A DNA stretch of 64,000 nucleotides from Bacteroides cellulosilyticus (lineage in GTDB: Bacteria > Bacteroidota > Bacteroidia > Bacteroidales > Bacteroidaceae). Shown here piece after piece: positions 26,628 through 38,079 of this stretch; position 1 is the stretch's first letter; every line of letters starts with the position of its first letter. A program made the position numbers and the translations under genes. The stretch lies in assembly GCF_020091405.1 (NCBI RefSeq), contig NZ_CP081903.1:4898501-4962500 (forward strand), given 5' to 3'. The notes below the pieces were generated by a model. It ran no database searches, had not been told where the DNA came from, and saw only the letters and a list, made by a program, of their open reading frames with translations.

Positions 26628-28082
26628 ATGGAACATGCGGTTGTTATAGATAACGTTACCAAGAAATATGGGGCGGTGGAGGCGTTGAAGGGTGTTTCCT
26701 TGACGGTTCCTTCCGGAGAGTTGTTCGGCATTATCGGGCCTGACGGGGCGGGGAAGACTTCTCTTTTCCGTATCCTCACCACCTTGCTGCTTCCCGATAG
26801 TGGAAATGCTTCGGTGTGCGGTCTGGATATAGCGAAGGATTATAAAGAAATCCGTCGTCGCGTAGGCTATATGCCGGGACGCTTCTCCCTCTATCAGGAC
26901 TTGACGGTAGAAGAAAACTTGAACTTCTTTGCTACTGTTTTCCATACTACCATTGAGGAGAATTATGAATTGGTGAAAGATATCTACCAGCAGATAGAGC
27001 CTTTCCGAAAACGCCGTGCCGGAGCTTTGTCCGGAGGTATGAAGCAGAAACTGGCGTTGAGTTGTGCGCTTATCCATAAACCGGATGTGCTTTTCCTCGA
27101 CGAGCCGACAACAGGGGTAGATCCTGTTTCCCGCAAGGAGTTTTGGGGAATGCTTCGTCGGTTGAAGGAACAGGGCATCACCATCATAGCCTCTACGCCT
27201 ATTATTGATGAGGCACGCCAATGTGACCGCATTGCTTTTATCAATGAGGGTCAGATATATGGAATAGATACTCCGGAACGTATTCTGAATCAGTTCGCAA
27301 GCATTCTCTGTCCGCCAGGGCTGGAACACGGCAAGGTGGAACAGAAAGATGAGTATGTCATCGAAGTGGATAAGCTCACCAAACGTTTCGGCTATTTCAC
27401 GGCAGTGGATCATATCTCTTTCAAAGTCCATCGTGGCGAGATATTCGGCTTCCTGGGCGCCAACGGTGCCGGAAAGACTACTGCCATGCGCATGCTTACC
27501 GGATTGAGCCATCCCACAGGAGGCACGGCCCGCGTAGCCGGTTTTGATGTTGCCACCCGGACGGAGGATGTGAAAAAGAATATCGGCTATATGAGCCAGA
27601 AGTTTTCTCTTTACGAAGACCTGAAAGTGTGGGAGAATATCCGGCTGTTTGCTGGGATTTACGGCATGGCAGAAGATGAAATAGCCCGCAAGACCGATGA
27701 ACTTCTGGAACGCATCGGGCTGAGTGCCGAACGTGATACGCTGGTAAAAAGTCTGCCGCTGGGCTGGAAACAGAAACTTGCTTTCTCCGTTTCCATCTTT
27801 CACGAGCCGAAGATCGTCTTTCTGGATGAGCCGACGGGTGGGGTAGATCCTGCCACCCGTCGCCAGTTCTGGGAGCTTATTTATCAGGCTGCCGACCGGG
27901 GGATCACTGTCTTTGTCACCACTCACTTTATGGATGAGGCCGAGTATTGCGACCGTATCTCTATCATGGTGGATGGCGTGATCCGTGCCCTCGATACGCC
28001 CGATGAATTGAAACGGCAATTTAAGGTTGCTACAATGGATGATGTTTTCCAGCAATTGGCACGGGAGGCGGTGCGTACTTAG
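26628..28082 (+). CDS. ABC transporter with two fused ATP-binding domains (YbhF-like)
   Basis: 484 residues with two nucleotide-binding domains. NBD1: Walker A GPDGAGKT (37-44), signature LSGGM (134-138), Walker B VLFLDEP (154-160), but the H-loop His is Pro191 (STPIIDEA). NBD2: Walker A GANGAGKT (~277-284), an altered signature LPLGW (~376-380), Walker B IVFLDEP, and intact H-loop His433 (TTHFMDEA). So each half lacks a different element, predicting one working and one degenerate ATP site. It energises the two ABC-2 permeases downstream. The stop codon TAG (28080-28082) is the first three bases of repeat copy B. Confidence 0.93.
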   Translation: MEHAVVIDNVTKKYGAVEALKGVSLTVPSGELFGIIGPDGAGKTSLFRILTTLLLPDSGNASVCGLDIAKDYKEIRRRVGYMPGRFSLYQDLTVEENLNFFATVFHTTIEENYELVKDIYQQIEPFRKRRAGALSGGMKQKLALSCALIHKPDVLFLDEPTTGVDPVSRKEFWGMLRRLKEQGITIIASTPIIDEARQCDRIAFINEGQIYGIDTPERILNQFASILCPPGLEHGKVEQKDEYVIEVDKLTKRFGYFTAVDHISFKVHRGEIFGFLGANGAGKTTAMRMLTGLSHPTGGTARVAGFDVATRTEDVKKNIGYMSQKFSLYEDLKVWENIRLFAGIYGMAEDEIARKTDELLERIGLSAERDTLVKSLPLGWKQKLAFSVSIFHEPKIVFLDEPTGGVDPATRRQFWELIYQAADRGITVFVTTHFMDEAEYCDRISIMVDGVIRALDTPDELKRQFKVATMDDVFQQLAREAVRT

Positions 28083-28222
28083 CTACAAGTTACGAGCTAC
28101 AAGCTACAAGTACCTTTCGGAATATAGCGTAGCCACTTGTAGCTCGTAACTTGTAGCTTATAACTTGTAACTTTCAAAACATAGCGCAGCTACTTGTAGC
28201 TCGTAGCTTGTAACTCGTAACT
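28080..28222. repeat. AGCTACAAG-family palindromic repeat, copy B (compound)
   Basis: A left arm of AGCTACAAG-type units (28080-28111), a core TACCTTTCGGAATATAGCGT, a right arm (28134-28172), then a second partial core (ACATAGCGCAGC) and another right arm (28191-28222). The core is the reverse complement of the cores in copies D and E. It separates the ATPase and first permease genes. Confidence 0.85.
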
Positions 28223-28231
28223 TAATTAACA

Positions 28232-29335
28232 ATGAAACAATTTATAGCTTTTGTCCGAAAGGAATTCTTCCATATCTTCCGCGACAGGCGAACCATGCTG
28301 ATATTGCTGGGTATGCCTGTGGTGCAGATTATCCTTTTCGGCTTTGCCATAACCACGGAAGTGAAGAACATCCGTGTCGCCATTCTCGACCCGTCGAACG
28401 ATGTTGTCACCCGGCGCATTATCGACCGTCTGGATGCGAGTGAATATTTCTCCGTCACCACGAATCTGAATACTCCGGACGAGGTTGAGAAGTCTTTCAG
28501 ACGGGGCGACATTGACCTGGCAGTCATCTTCAGCGAGCAATTTGCGAATCACGTTTATACCGGAGATGCTTGTGTACAATTGGTGGCCGATGCTACCGAC
28601 CCCAATACGGCAACCACACAGACCGGTTATGCCGCCAACATCATATCCTCTGCCGGACGCGAAATGCTTCCGGCGGGAATGCAGGTTTCCACTATTGTTC
28701 CCGAAGTGAAGCTGCTTTATAATCCGCAGATGAAGAGCGCCTACAACTTTGTGCCGGGTGTGATGGGACTGATCCTGATGTTGATTTGTGCCATGATGAC
28801 TTCCATATCCATTGTTCGGGAGAAGGAGACGGGAACGATGGAGATACTGTTGGTTTCTCCGGTGAAGCCGCTATTCATTATTCTTGCCAAGGCAGTTCCT
28901 TACTTTGTGCTTTCGTTTGTCAACCTGACAACGATTTTGCTGCTCTCGGTCTATGTGCTCGATGTTCCCGTGGCGGGTAGCTTGTTCTGGCTGATTGTGG
29001 TATCACTGCTCTTTATCTTCGTTTCCTTAGCTCTGGGCTTGCTGATATCCTCGGTGACGCGGACGCAGGTTGCTGCCATGCTTGCATCGGGATTGATACT
29101 GATGATGCCTACCATGTTGCTCTCCGGTATGATATTCCCCATAGAGAGCATGCCCTTGCTGCTTCAAGGCATTTCGGCCGTACTTCCTGCCCGCTGGTAT
29201 ATTCAGGCTGTGCGGAAGCTGATGATCGAAGGAGTGGACATCTCACTGGTATTGACGGAAGTCAGTATTCTTGCTGTAATGGCGGTTACGCTGATTACGA
29301 TTAGTTTCAAGAAGTTTAAGAACCGATTAGAATAG
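28232..29335 (+). CDS. ABC-2 type transporter permease (YbhS-like)
   Basis: 367 residues. One N-terminal membrane segment (~20-42, LILLGMPVVQIILFGFAITTE), a large periplasmic domain (~45-170), then about five membrane segments (from VPGVMGLILMLICAMMTSI to the end). The motif REKETGTMEILLVSPV is typical of ABC-2 permeases. It pairs with the next gene, 12 bases downstream, as a heterodimeric channel for drug or lipid-like substrate export. The substrate is not deducible. Confidence 0.92.
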   Translation: MKQFIAFVRKEFFHIFRDRRTMLILLGMPVVQIILFGFAITTEVKNIRVAILDPSNDVVTRRIIDRLDASEYFSVTTNLNTPDEVEKSFRRGDIDLAVIFSEQFANHVYTGDACVQLVADATDPNTATTQTGYAANIISSAGREMLPAGMQVSTIVPEVKLLYNPQMKSAYNFVPGVMGLILMLICAMMTSISIVREKETGTMEILLVSPVKPLFIILAKAVPYFVLSFVNLTTILLLSVYVLDVPVAGSLFWLIVVSLLFIFVSLALGLLISSVTRTQVAAMLASGLILMMPTMLLSGMIFPIESMPLLLQGISAVLPARWYIQAVRKLMIEGVDISLVLTEVSILAVMAVTLITISFKKFKNRLE

Positions 29336-29347
29336 GAGAGTGGTGGT

Positions 29348-30466
29348 ATGATAAAGTTTCTGATAGAAAAAGAATTCAAGCAGTTGCTCCGTAACTCATT
29401 CCTGCCGAAGATGATTCTTATCTTTCCCTGCATGATTATGATACTGATGCCCTGGGCGGCAAATCTGGAGATAAAGAACATTAACCTGAACATTGTGGAT
29501 AATGACCACAGCGTCCTTTCGCGCCGCCTTGTGGATAAGATCGGCGCATCCACCTATTTCCGTACAACGGCCCTTCCTGATACTTACAATGAAGGGTTGC
29601 GCTCCATCGAAATCGGTTCGGCGGATATTATCCTGGAGATTCCCCGCGATTTTGAAAAGAACTGGGTGACGGGCAAAAGCCCCCGCCTGCTGGTTGCCGT
29701 CAATGCGGTGAACGGTACAAAGGGAGGATTGGGCGGCTCGTACCTGTCTTCCATCATTAATGACTATATCCGTGAGTTGCAATCGGAATCACCGGCAAGG
29801 GCAATGTCTGCCGGGATGGGATTGCCCCGGATCGGTATTTCAACGCAGAATCTGTATAACCCGAACCTGAATTACAAGCTCTTTATGGTTCCGGCATTGA
29901 TGGTGATGTTGCTGACAATGATTTGCGGTTTTCTTCCGGCACTCAATGTGGTAGGCGAGAAAGAGGTGGGCACTATCGAGCAGATTAATGTAACGCCTGT
30001 CTCCAAACTGACGTTTATTCTTGCCAAGCTGATACCTTATTGGCTGATAGGTTTCATTGTGCTTACGATATGTTTCTTTCTGGCATGGTTGCTCTATGGT
30101 ATTCTGCCTGTGGGGCATTTCGTGACGATATACCTTTTTGCAGTGGTCTTCCTGTTTGTAGTCTCCGGATTCGGTCTGGTGATTTCCAATCATTCCGCTA
30201 CGTTGCAGCAGGCCATGTTCGTCATGTGGTTCTTTATGCTGATACTGATGCTGATGAGCGGCTTGTTCACTCCCGTACACAGTATGCCGGAGTGGGCACA
30301 ACTAATTGCCGCACTCAATCCGCTGAAATACTTTGTAGAGGTGATGCGTACCATTTACCTGCGGGGTGGTGGCATTGTGGAGTTACTTCCACAGTTGGGA
30401 GCATTGACGGCCTTTGCGGTGTTCTTTAATCTGTGGGCGGTGAGGAGTTATAGAAAGAATAATTGA
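29348..30466 (+). CDS. ABC-2 type transporter permease (YbhR-like)
   Basis: 372 residues, same architecture as the previous gene: an N-terminal membrane segment (MILIFPCMIMILMPWAANLEIK), a periplasmic domain, then five or so membrane segments with GEKEVGTIEQINVTPVSK as the ABC-2 motif. It is the last gene of the exporter operon. The two permeases are paralogous but clearly diverged. Inner membrane. Confidence 0.92.
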   Translation: MIKFLIEKEFKQLLRNSFLPKMILIFPCMIMILMPWAANLEIKNINLNIVDNDHSVLSRRLVDKIGASTYFRTTALPDTYNEGLRSIEIGSADIILEIPRDFEKNWVTGKSPRLLVAVNAVNGTKGGLGGSYLSSIINDYIRELQSESPARAMSAGMGLPRIGISTQNLYNPNLNYKLFMVPALMVMLLTMICGFLPALNVVGEKEVGTIEQINVTPVSKLTFILAKLIPYWLIGFIVLTICFFLAWLLYGILPVGHFVTIYLFAVVFLFVVSGFGLVISNHSATLQQAMFVMWFFMLILMLMSGLFTPVHSMPEWAQLIAALNPLKYFVEVMRTIYLRGGGIVELLPQLGALTAFAVFFNLWAVRSYRKNN

Positions 30467-30496
30467 TGTACCTTTCAGTAATTCCACATTTTATCC

Positions 30497-30504
30497 TACT
30501 TTTG
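30497..30504 (+). promoter_or_regulatory. putative acyltransferase promoter, -7 box
   Basis: TACTTTTG matches the Bacteroides -7 consensus TAnnTTTG and is 29 bases before the start at 30534. Confidence 0.55.
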
Positions 30505-30533
30505 CATCCAAATTAATTATATCTGATATCCTA

Positions 30534-31676
30534 ATGAACACGCAGACAACTTATCTCGCCTCTAAGCCGCATTATGAAATCCTGGATGGATTGCGTGGAG
30601 TGGCAGCTGTTATGGTTGTAGCCTTCCATCTTTTCGAAGCACATGCAGGTGGCAACCATCTCACGCAAATCATTAACCATGGCTATCTTGCCGTCGACTT
30701 TTTCTTTATGCTTTCGGGCTTTGTAATCGGTTATGCCTATGATGACCGCTGGAACCGGATGAGTATCGGCACTTTCTTCAAACGCCGTGTCATCCGCCTG
30801 CATCCTATGGTAATTATAGGTAGCATTATTGGTGCGCTTTTCTTTTTCTTCCAGAAATCCCCCTGTTTTCCGAATATGGATAATGTATCGGTTGGAACTG
30901 TTCTGATAATCATGCTCTATGGTTGTACGCTGCTTCCCCTTCCTTTGAAGTGGGACATTCGCGGGTGGACGGAAATGCACCCGTTGAACGGGCCGGCATG
31001 GTCGCTCTATTATGAATATATCGGCAATATCCTGTACGCACTGTTTGTTCGTAAGTTCAACAAGGTTGCTTTGTCCATCCTTGTTTTTCTGGCAGCCTGT
31101 GCCACTTTGCATCTCTGTCTTACGGCGCCCAATGGTGATATCGTGGGCGGATGGGCATTGAATTGGGAACAGCAGTATGTGGGCTTTGTCCGTTTGCTCT
31201 ATCCGTTCTTTGCAGGTTTGCTGCTTTCACGTCTGGGCTGGCTCATACGGGTAAAGAAACGCGCATTCTGGTGGTGTAGCTTGCTGATTGTGATAATTCT
31301 TTCCGTTCCCCGTATTGGCGGTGAAGATGGTTTCTGGATGAACGGACTCTACGAGGCATTTTGCATTATCTTTATCTTCCCGGTCATTGTTTCGATGGGA
31401 GCCGGTGGCAAAGTAACGGGAAAACGCTCTGTAGGTATCTGTAAGTTCCTGGGTGATATCTCATATCCCGTTTATATCACTCATTATCCGTTGATATACA
31501 CATATACAGCCTGGGCATGCAACAATAATGCGACCATCACCGAAGGTCTTCCTTATATGATACTGACCTTTGTCGGAGCTTTCGTCCTTGCTTATGCCTG
31601 CCTGAAACTCTATGACGAACCGGTACGCAAATGGCTGACCAATCGTTTTCTGAAAGGAGCGCGTAAGGCGAAATAA
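30534..31676 (+). CDS. acyltransferase 3 (OafA/NolL-type) membrane protein
   Basis: 380 residues with about ten membrane segments. It moves acetyl or other acyl groups onto an exported glycan or similar acceptor by family. The N-terminal catalytic motif LDGLRGVAAVMVVAFHLFE holds the conserved His. YAYDDRWNR and FFKRRVIRLHPM are the conserved Arg/Pro segment, and the C-terminus has SYPVYITHYPL. It stands alone with its own promoter box and ends at a bidirectional terminator shared with hsp20. The acceptor is unknown, since no glycan biosynthesis genes adjoin it. Confidence 0.88.
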   Translation: MNTQTTYLASKPHYEILDGLRGVAAVMVVAFHLFEAHAGGNHLTQIINHGYLAVDFFFMLSGFVIGYAYDDRWNRMSIGTFFKRRVIRLHPMVIIGSIIGALFFFFQKSPCFPNMDNVSVGTVLIIMLYGCTLLPLPLKWDIRGWTEMHPLNGPAWSLYYEYIGNILYALFVRKFNKVALSILVFLAACATLHLCLTAPNGDIVGGWALNWEQQYVGFVRLLYPFFAGLLLSRLGWLIRVKKRAFWWCSLLIVIILSVPRIGGEDGFWMNGLYEAFCIIFIFPVIVSMGAGGKVTGKRSVGICKFLGDISYPVYITHYPLIYTYTAWACNNNATITEGLPYMILTFVGAFVLAYACLKLYDEPVRKWLTNRFLKGARKAK

Positions 31677-31698
31677 ATACATCCGGAGATATAAAAAG

Positions 31699-31735
31699 AA
31701 ACGGGCAACCTCTCTTGCGAGAAGCTGCCCGTTCT
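31699..31735. terminator. bidirectional terminator between acyltransferase and hsp20
   Basis: AACGGGCA pairs with TGCCCGTT and an inner TCTC/GAGA stem closes the loop. An A-rich run lies on the left (AAAAAGAA) and GTTCTGGTTA on the right. It sits between converging genes. Confidence 0.75.
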
Positions 31736-31767
31736 GGTTAATACATCTGTTGGGTTCACCGGAAACC

Positions 31768-32196
31768 TTATTTCACTTCAATAGATTTCTTATTCTTCTG
31801 TTTTTCTTCGGCTGAGAACTTCGGTAGATTAATGTTCAGCACGCCATTTTCTACTTGTGCTGCAATCTTTTCCTTGTCCACATTGTCCGGCAATATCATG
31901 GTCTGTTGGAACTTAGAGTATGAGAATTCGCGACGCAGATAGCGACCGTCTTTCTTTTCCTCCTTGTTTTCAGTCTTCTTTTCCATGCTGATAACCAGAT
32001 TGTTGTCTTCGTCGATATGAACATTGAAGTCATCTTTGGTCATTCCCGGAGCAGCCAATTCTACTTTGTACTCCTTTTCCGTTTCCAGCACGTTGATAGC
32101 CGGAGCGGTTGCATTGGCTTTTTCCATCCATTCGTTATCAAAGAAATCATTGAAGATACTTGGTAACCAATTTTGAGTTCTTCTAACAGGCATCAT
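31768..32196 (-). CDS. Hsp20 family small heat-shock protein
   Basis: Holdase chaperone of 142 residues that binds unfolding proteins in the cytoplasm. The alpha-crystallin domain spans ~35-135, beginning APAINVLETEKEYKVELAAPG, with the closing A-x-x-x-n-GVL-I/L motif present as AAQVENGVLNINLPK. The start MMPVRRTQNWLPSIFNDFFDN is usual for Bacteroidetes members; Met2 is an alternative. GGATAGGAGA 7-16 bases upstream may act as a ribosome binding site. A TATGTTTG promoter box is 118 bases upstream, leaving a long 5' leader with small hairpins (CGGTTCAAGAACCG). Confidence 0.95.
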   Translation of the reverse strand: MMPVRRTQNWLPSIFNDFFDNEWMEKANATAPAINVLETEKEYKVELAAPGMTKDDFNVHIDEDNNLVISMEKKTENKEEKKDGRYLRREFSYSKFQQTMILPDNVDKEKIAAQVENGVLNINLPKFSAEEKQKNKKSIEVK

Positions 32197-32313
32197 AATT
32201 TTAGTCTCCTATCCTTTAAGTTAAACATTCGGTTAGTTCTGAACTTCCGGTCTTGAACTGCTTTCGGGAGCCGTTTCTTAATCACTCCCATGCGGTTCTT
32301 GAACCGTCGTTCA

Positions 32314-32321
32314 CAAACATA
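32314..32321 (-). promoter_or_regulatory. putative hsp20 promoter, -7 box
   Basis: On the minus strand TATGTTTG fits TAnnTTTG. The predicted leader of ~110 bases contains the hairpins CGGTTCAAGAACCG and AGTTCAGAACT. Otherwise the 276-base spacer up to 32472 shows nothing further. Confidence 0.5.
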
Positions 32322-32472
32322 ATCGCAAAACGTATGCCAATTGATTTTAGTTTCGCTGATTAACAAAATGTCACTAAAGTTCTGACAAAATTACTTGTTT
32401 TATGCCGTTTTGTATATTTGTTATATAAAATTGCTTTCGAATACTATGAATGTGAAATGTTTCGCCTCCGGC

Positions 32473-34525
<2,053 letters not shown>

Positions 34526-34753
34526 ATTATTTAGTAACTTTTTATTGTATTCCTATTTCTTAGCTAATCGAAAATAAAAAACATCTTTGGCTTTTTAAGA
34601 TATCTGTAAGGCATATCTGATCTTCATTATTTACGTTAATGATTAATATCATTAATCTTGCCATAATAATATTTTTGCGTAAAGGTAGGGCTATATTCTG
34701 ATATTGAAAAGATTTATATTGTAATTTGTGCAGACTGTATTTAATTAAGTTGT

Positions 34754-35015
34754 ATGTATGGACGTGCTACATACGGTCGCCCGATTGTGATTGAAGACAA
34801 GGTTTGGATAGGGTATAAATTCCACGATACTACCGGGCGTTAAGATTGGTTACGGAGCCATTGTGGGAGCTGGTAGTGTGGTAACAAAGGATGTTCCTGC
34901 TATGACAATTGTGGCCGGCAATCCTGCACGGATCATCAAAAGGATATTTCCTAATTCCGTACCAACTAACAATCATTTAAAGAAGCACTTTTTAAAAGAA
35001 CTTTCGGAAGTATGA
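34754..35015 (+). pseudogene. hexapeptide-repeat acetyltransferase remnant with frameshift
   Basis: Frame 1 from ATG at 34754 reads [21 protein letters not shown] and then runs to a stop (KFHDTTGR*). Removing one A from the AAA at about 34819-34823 restores [19 protein letters not shown] and continues through [25 protein letters not shown] to a TGA at 35013-35015. That is the C-terminal half of a left-handed beta-helix acetyltransferase (serine O-acetyltransferase/maltose acetyltransferase type). The N-terminal half is absent, so it is a truncated and frameshifted fossil. It lies between AlaX and the arsenic operon. Confidence 0.8.
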
Positions 35016-35098
35016 AAATATTACATGACAATGTCGGGACGGAATGTAGTAAAATCGGTCTGTACCCGCTCAGGAGATAGCTGTGACACAACTTTTGT

Positions 35099-35178
35099 AG
35101 GGCTACACCCTTTTTTGTGGATGGTGTAGCCATCACCTTCAAAGGGTGTAGCCATCCGGGGGAAAGGGTGTAGCCCTG
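35099..35178. repeat. short GGGTGTAGCC repeat array
   Basis: Three direct copies of GGGTGTAGCC (about 35122, 35144, 35166; period 21-22) preceded by one inverted copy GGCTACACCC at 35101. It lies in the 280-base spacer between the acetyltransferase remnant and acr3; nothing else is seen there. Confidence 0.75.
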
Positions 35179-35297
35179 CTAGGAGGATGGTTTACTAATA
35201 ACGGGGAGTGATGAATGTTTTTTGACAAGTAATTCCACATGCTGTCTACAGATTAGACTACGCCTGTTTTCTGGAAGGCTTGTGTACGGTCAGAAGT

Positions 35298-36338
35298 TCA
35301 TTCAGGAAACCACTTTTTGGTATTATTTGCCATCCGTACCAGCATAAGCATTACCGGAACCTCCACAAGTACACCCACAACAGTGGCCAATGCAGCACCG
35401 GATTGTAAGCCAAAAAGAGATATGGCCACAGCCACAGCCAGTTCAAAGAAATTACTTGCACCGATCATTCCGGCCGGAGCAGCCACATTGTGGGGTAATT
35501 TCCACCATTTCGCCCATCCATAAGCGACAAAGAAAATCAGGATTGTTTGCAGGACAAGCGGGATGGCTATCAAGAGAATATGTAAGGGGTTATTCAATAT
35601 TGTTTCCCCTTGAAAAGAAAACAGGATAATAAGCGTCAAAAGTAATCCTCCAACCGTATAGTTATCAAATTTACGGATAAATACATGGTTGAAGTATTCT
35701 ATTCCTTTTCGTCTGATAACCCATGTCCGGGTTATCACTCCTGCTGAAAGCGGAATGACAACGAACAACAATACGGATAGAAACAGTGTATCCCACGGAA
35801 TTATGACACCGCCGACACCCAATAATAAGGCAACAATAGGAGCAAAAGCAACTAATATTATCAAGTCGTTTACAGCTACCTGCACCAGCGTGTAGGCGGC
35901 GTCACCTTTTGTTAAATGACTCCATACAAAGACCATCGCCGTACAAGGAGCTGCCCCAAGCAAGACCGCACCTGCCAGATATTCTTTGGCTAAATCTTCG
36001 GGTATAAAAACCTTGAAGATGGCATAAAAGAATAAATAGGCTATTCCAAACATTGTAAAAGGCTTTATAAGCCAGTTCGTAACGCAAGTAACGATTATCC
36101 CTTTAGGGCGTTTACCCACATTCTTAACGCTCTGAAAATCTACTTTCAGCATCATGGGATAGATCATCAACCATATTAGAATTGCCACAGGTATAGAAAC
36201 ATTGGCGTATTCAAATTTGCTCAAGGTTTGCGGTATCACCGGAAGCCATTGGCCCACGGCAATTCCGGCAATAATACACAAGGTAACCCATAGGGTAAGA
36301 TATCGTTCAAAAAATCCAATTCCTTGCTTCTTTTCCAT
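35298..36338 (-). CDS. acr3: ACR3 family arsenite efflux permease
   Basis: Exports arsenite across the inner membrane; 346 residues and about ten membrane segments. The essential Cys lies in GAAPCTAMVFVWSHLTKGD, with the conserved GASNFFELAVAVAISLFG segment in the second half. The start at 36338 forms TAATG with the arsA stop and has GGAG nine bases upstream; an ATG at 36353 inside arsA is also possible. It is the last gene of the ars operon, and with ArsA it may work as an ATP-driven pump. Confidence 0.95.
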   Translation of the reverse strand: MEKKQGIGFFERYLTLWVTLCIIAGIAVGQWLPVIPQTLSKFEYANVSIPVAILIWLMIYPMMLKVDFQSVKNVGKRPKGIIVTCVTNWLIKPFTMFGIAYLFFYAIFKVFIPEDLAKEYLAGAVLLGAAPCTAMVFVWSHLTKGDAAYTLVQVAVNDLIILVAFAPIVALLLGVGGVIIPWDTLFLSVLLFVVIPLSAGVITRTWVIRRKGIEYFNHVFIRKFDNYTVGGLLLTLIILFSFQGETILNNPLHILLIAIPLVLQTILIFFVAYGWAKWWKLPHNVAAPAGMIGASNFFELAVAVAISLFGLQSGAALATVVGVLVEVPVMLMLVRMANNTKKWFPE

Positions 36339-38050
36339 TATACGTTTCTCCATTCTATCAGGGCTGCATTGCCCTGTGATAATTGCTCTACTTTCTTAAT
36401 CCAAGCTAATTCGTTTTGCGCTTTCGCTTTCAGGAACGAATTTTTAGTCTCTGTTAATGAGAGGCAAGCATTTACCACCCACCATTTATTGTTTATCCCG
36501 GCACGTTGTAAATCCATCTGAAGGCGTTCCGCTTCGAAGACAGGGGTTGCTTCGGGTAAAGTAACAATCACTACTTCCGTCTCCTTTGAATTACGTAGGC
36601 GAGGTAACAGATTGGCTACTGCCCCCATGACTTCTCCTTGGGTACGTTCAACCTCTTTATGATAACTTTGAGTGGCGTCCAAAAGCAATAAAGTATGCCC
36701 TGTTGGTGCGGTATCAATCACAACAATCTCAGTTTCAGCCTTATCCACAATCTCGGCAAAAGCCTTGAATACTGCAATCTCTTGTGTGCAGGGAGAGCGT
36801 AAATCTTCCTCTATGTACTCCATGTCTTCAGCGGTGACTGCTTCGGCTGCTTTGCTGCGGACTTCGTTCTTGTACTTCTCTAAAACCTCAGCTTCATCAA
36901 TCCGGCTTACCGTGATACCGGCTTTTATGGCAAGTTCATAATTCAGATGGTTTGCCGGATCGGTAGTTGTCAAATGCACTTTGGCACCGAGCCGGGTTAA
37001 TTTTAAAGCAATTTCAGTAGCTAATGTAGTTTTGCCTACGCCACCTTTTCCCATTGTAAAAATAACCCTTTTTCCGGATGTATAAAGATCATCCACCATT
37101 TCGTCCACATCTTTGGGGGCTACCACAGGCTTATAATTTACCTCATTGGAAAGGCTGTCACTATACAGCATCCGCCGGATATTCGCTATGCTGGATAAAT
37201 TGTATGATCGCAAAGGAACATGATACAACGGATAACCGGATAGTTCCGCAGGCATACTTTGCAGGGCTTTCTGTTGTCTTTCATGTAGCTGACTGGAAAC
37301 GCTGTCGTTTTTATCCAACTGTTTCAAAACACCGTTTATTATTAGTATCTGATTTTTAATTCCTAATAATTGCAGTTCGTGAGAAGAACGGGCGGCTTCT
37401 TTCAATGGCGCGATTTCGGGACGACTCACCAACATTAGCCGGGTTGTGCCCGTATCGGAAAGTGTTCCAACAGCCTTTTTATAAATTTCTTTTCGTTCTT
37501 CCAATCCTGATAACTGGCCTAGACAAGATGCGCCATGAGTACTTTCACTAATGAATGTGCTCCATGCTGATGGTAGTTGCAGCATCCGTAAAGTATGCCC
37601 TGTGGGAGCAGTATCAAAGATTATATGGTCGAACTCTAATTGCTTTTGAGCATCGGTAATGAAATCCGAGAACTCATTGAAAGCAGCAATCTCAACCGTG
37701 CATGATCCTGACAGTTGTTCTTCCATGTTTTGGATAACACTTTCAGGCAATTTTCCCCTGAAAGGTGCGATCACCCTTTCCCGATATTCTGCCGCCGCCT
37801 GTTCTGGATCAAGATTGACAACTGTCAAGCCCGGTATTTCTGTAATCTCTGAACCGTGCCCGTTAAGTGATTGGTTGAAGACGTCCTGTAAGTTGGAAGC
37901 AGGGTCGGTACTGATAAGAAGTATTTTCTTACCCTTGTCTGCTAATCCCACAGCCGTAGCGCAAGCGATAGATGTTTTTCCAACCCCTCCTTTTCCTGTG
38001 AAAAAGAGATATTTTGTAAGGTCAATATCTGATAAATTAAATGCTTTCAT
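36338..38050 (-). CDS. arsA: arsenical pump-driving ATPase
   Basis: Cytoplasmic ATPase that drives arsenite export. 570 residues in two homologous halves, each with a Walker A (FTGKGGVGKTS near residue 17; TMGKGGVGKTT near 330) and the ArsA signature DTAPTGHTLRMLQLP / DTAPTGHTLLLLD. The start at 38050 (MKAFNLSDIDLTKYLFFTG) is preferred, because the longer frame from 38119 would overlap arsD and has no family similarity. It is coupled to acr3 by TAATG and lies 29 bases after arsD. Confidence 0.96.
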   Translation of the reverse strand: MKAFNLSDIDLTKYLFFTGKGGVGKTSIACATAVGLADKGKKILLISTDPASNLQDVFNQSLNGHGSEITEIPGLTVVNLDPEQAAAEYRERVIAPFRGKLPESVIQNMEEQLSGSCTVEIAAFNEFSDFITDAQKQLEFDHIIFDTAPTGHTLRMLQLPSAWSTFISESTHGASCLGQLSGLEERKEIYKKAVGTLSDTGTTRLMLVSRPEIAPLKEAARSSHELQLLGIKNQILIINGVLKQLDKNDSVSSQLHERQQKALQSMPAELSGYPLYHVPLRSYNLSSIANIRRMLYSDSLSNEVNYKPVVAPKDVDEMVDDLYTSGKRVIFTMGKGGVGKTTLATEIALKLTRLGAKVHLTTTDPANHLNYELAIKAGITVSRIDEAEVLEKYKNEVRSKAAEAVTAEDMEYIEEDLRSPCTQEIAVFKAFAEIVDKAETEIVVIDTAPTGHTLLLLDATQSYHKEVERTQGEVMGAVANLLPRLRNSKETEVVIVTLPEATPVFEAERLQMDLQRAGINNKWWVVNACLSLTETKNSFLKAKAQNELAWIKKVEQLSQGNAALIEWRNV

Positions 38051-38079
38051 TGTGATGTTATGTTTTTTTCTTTCAAATA

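Noticed and set aside
26175..28055. 626-residue open frame on the minus strand across the exporter adaptor and ATPase genes
   Set aside because: It is the antisense shadow of two genes with clear ABC and HlyD motifs; its translation has no recognisable domain and no ribosome site.
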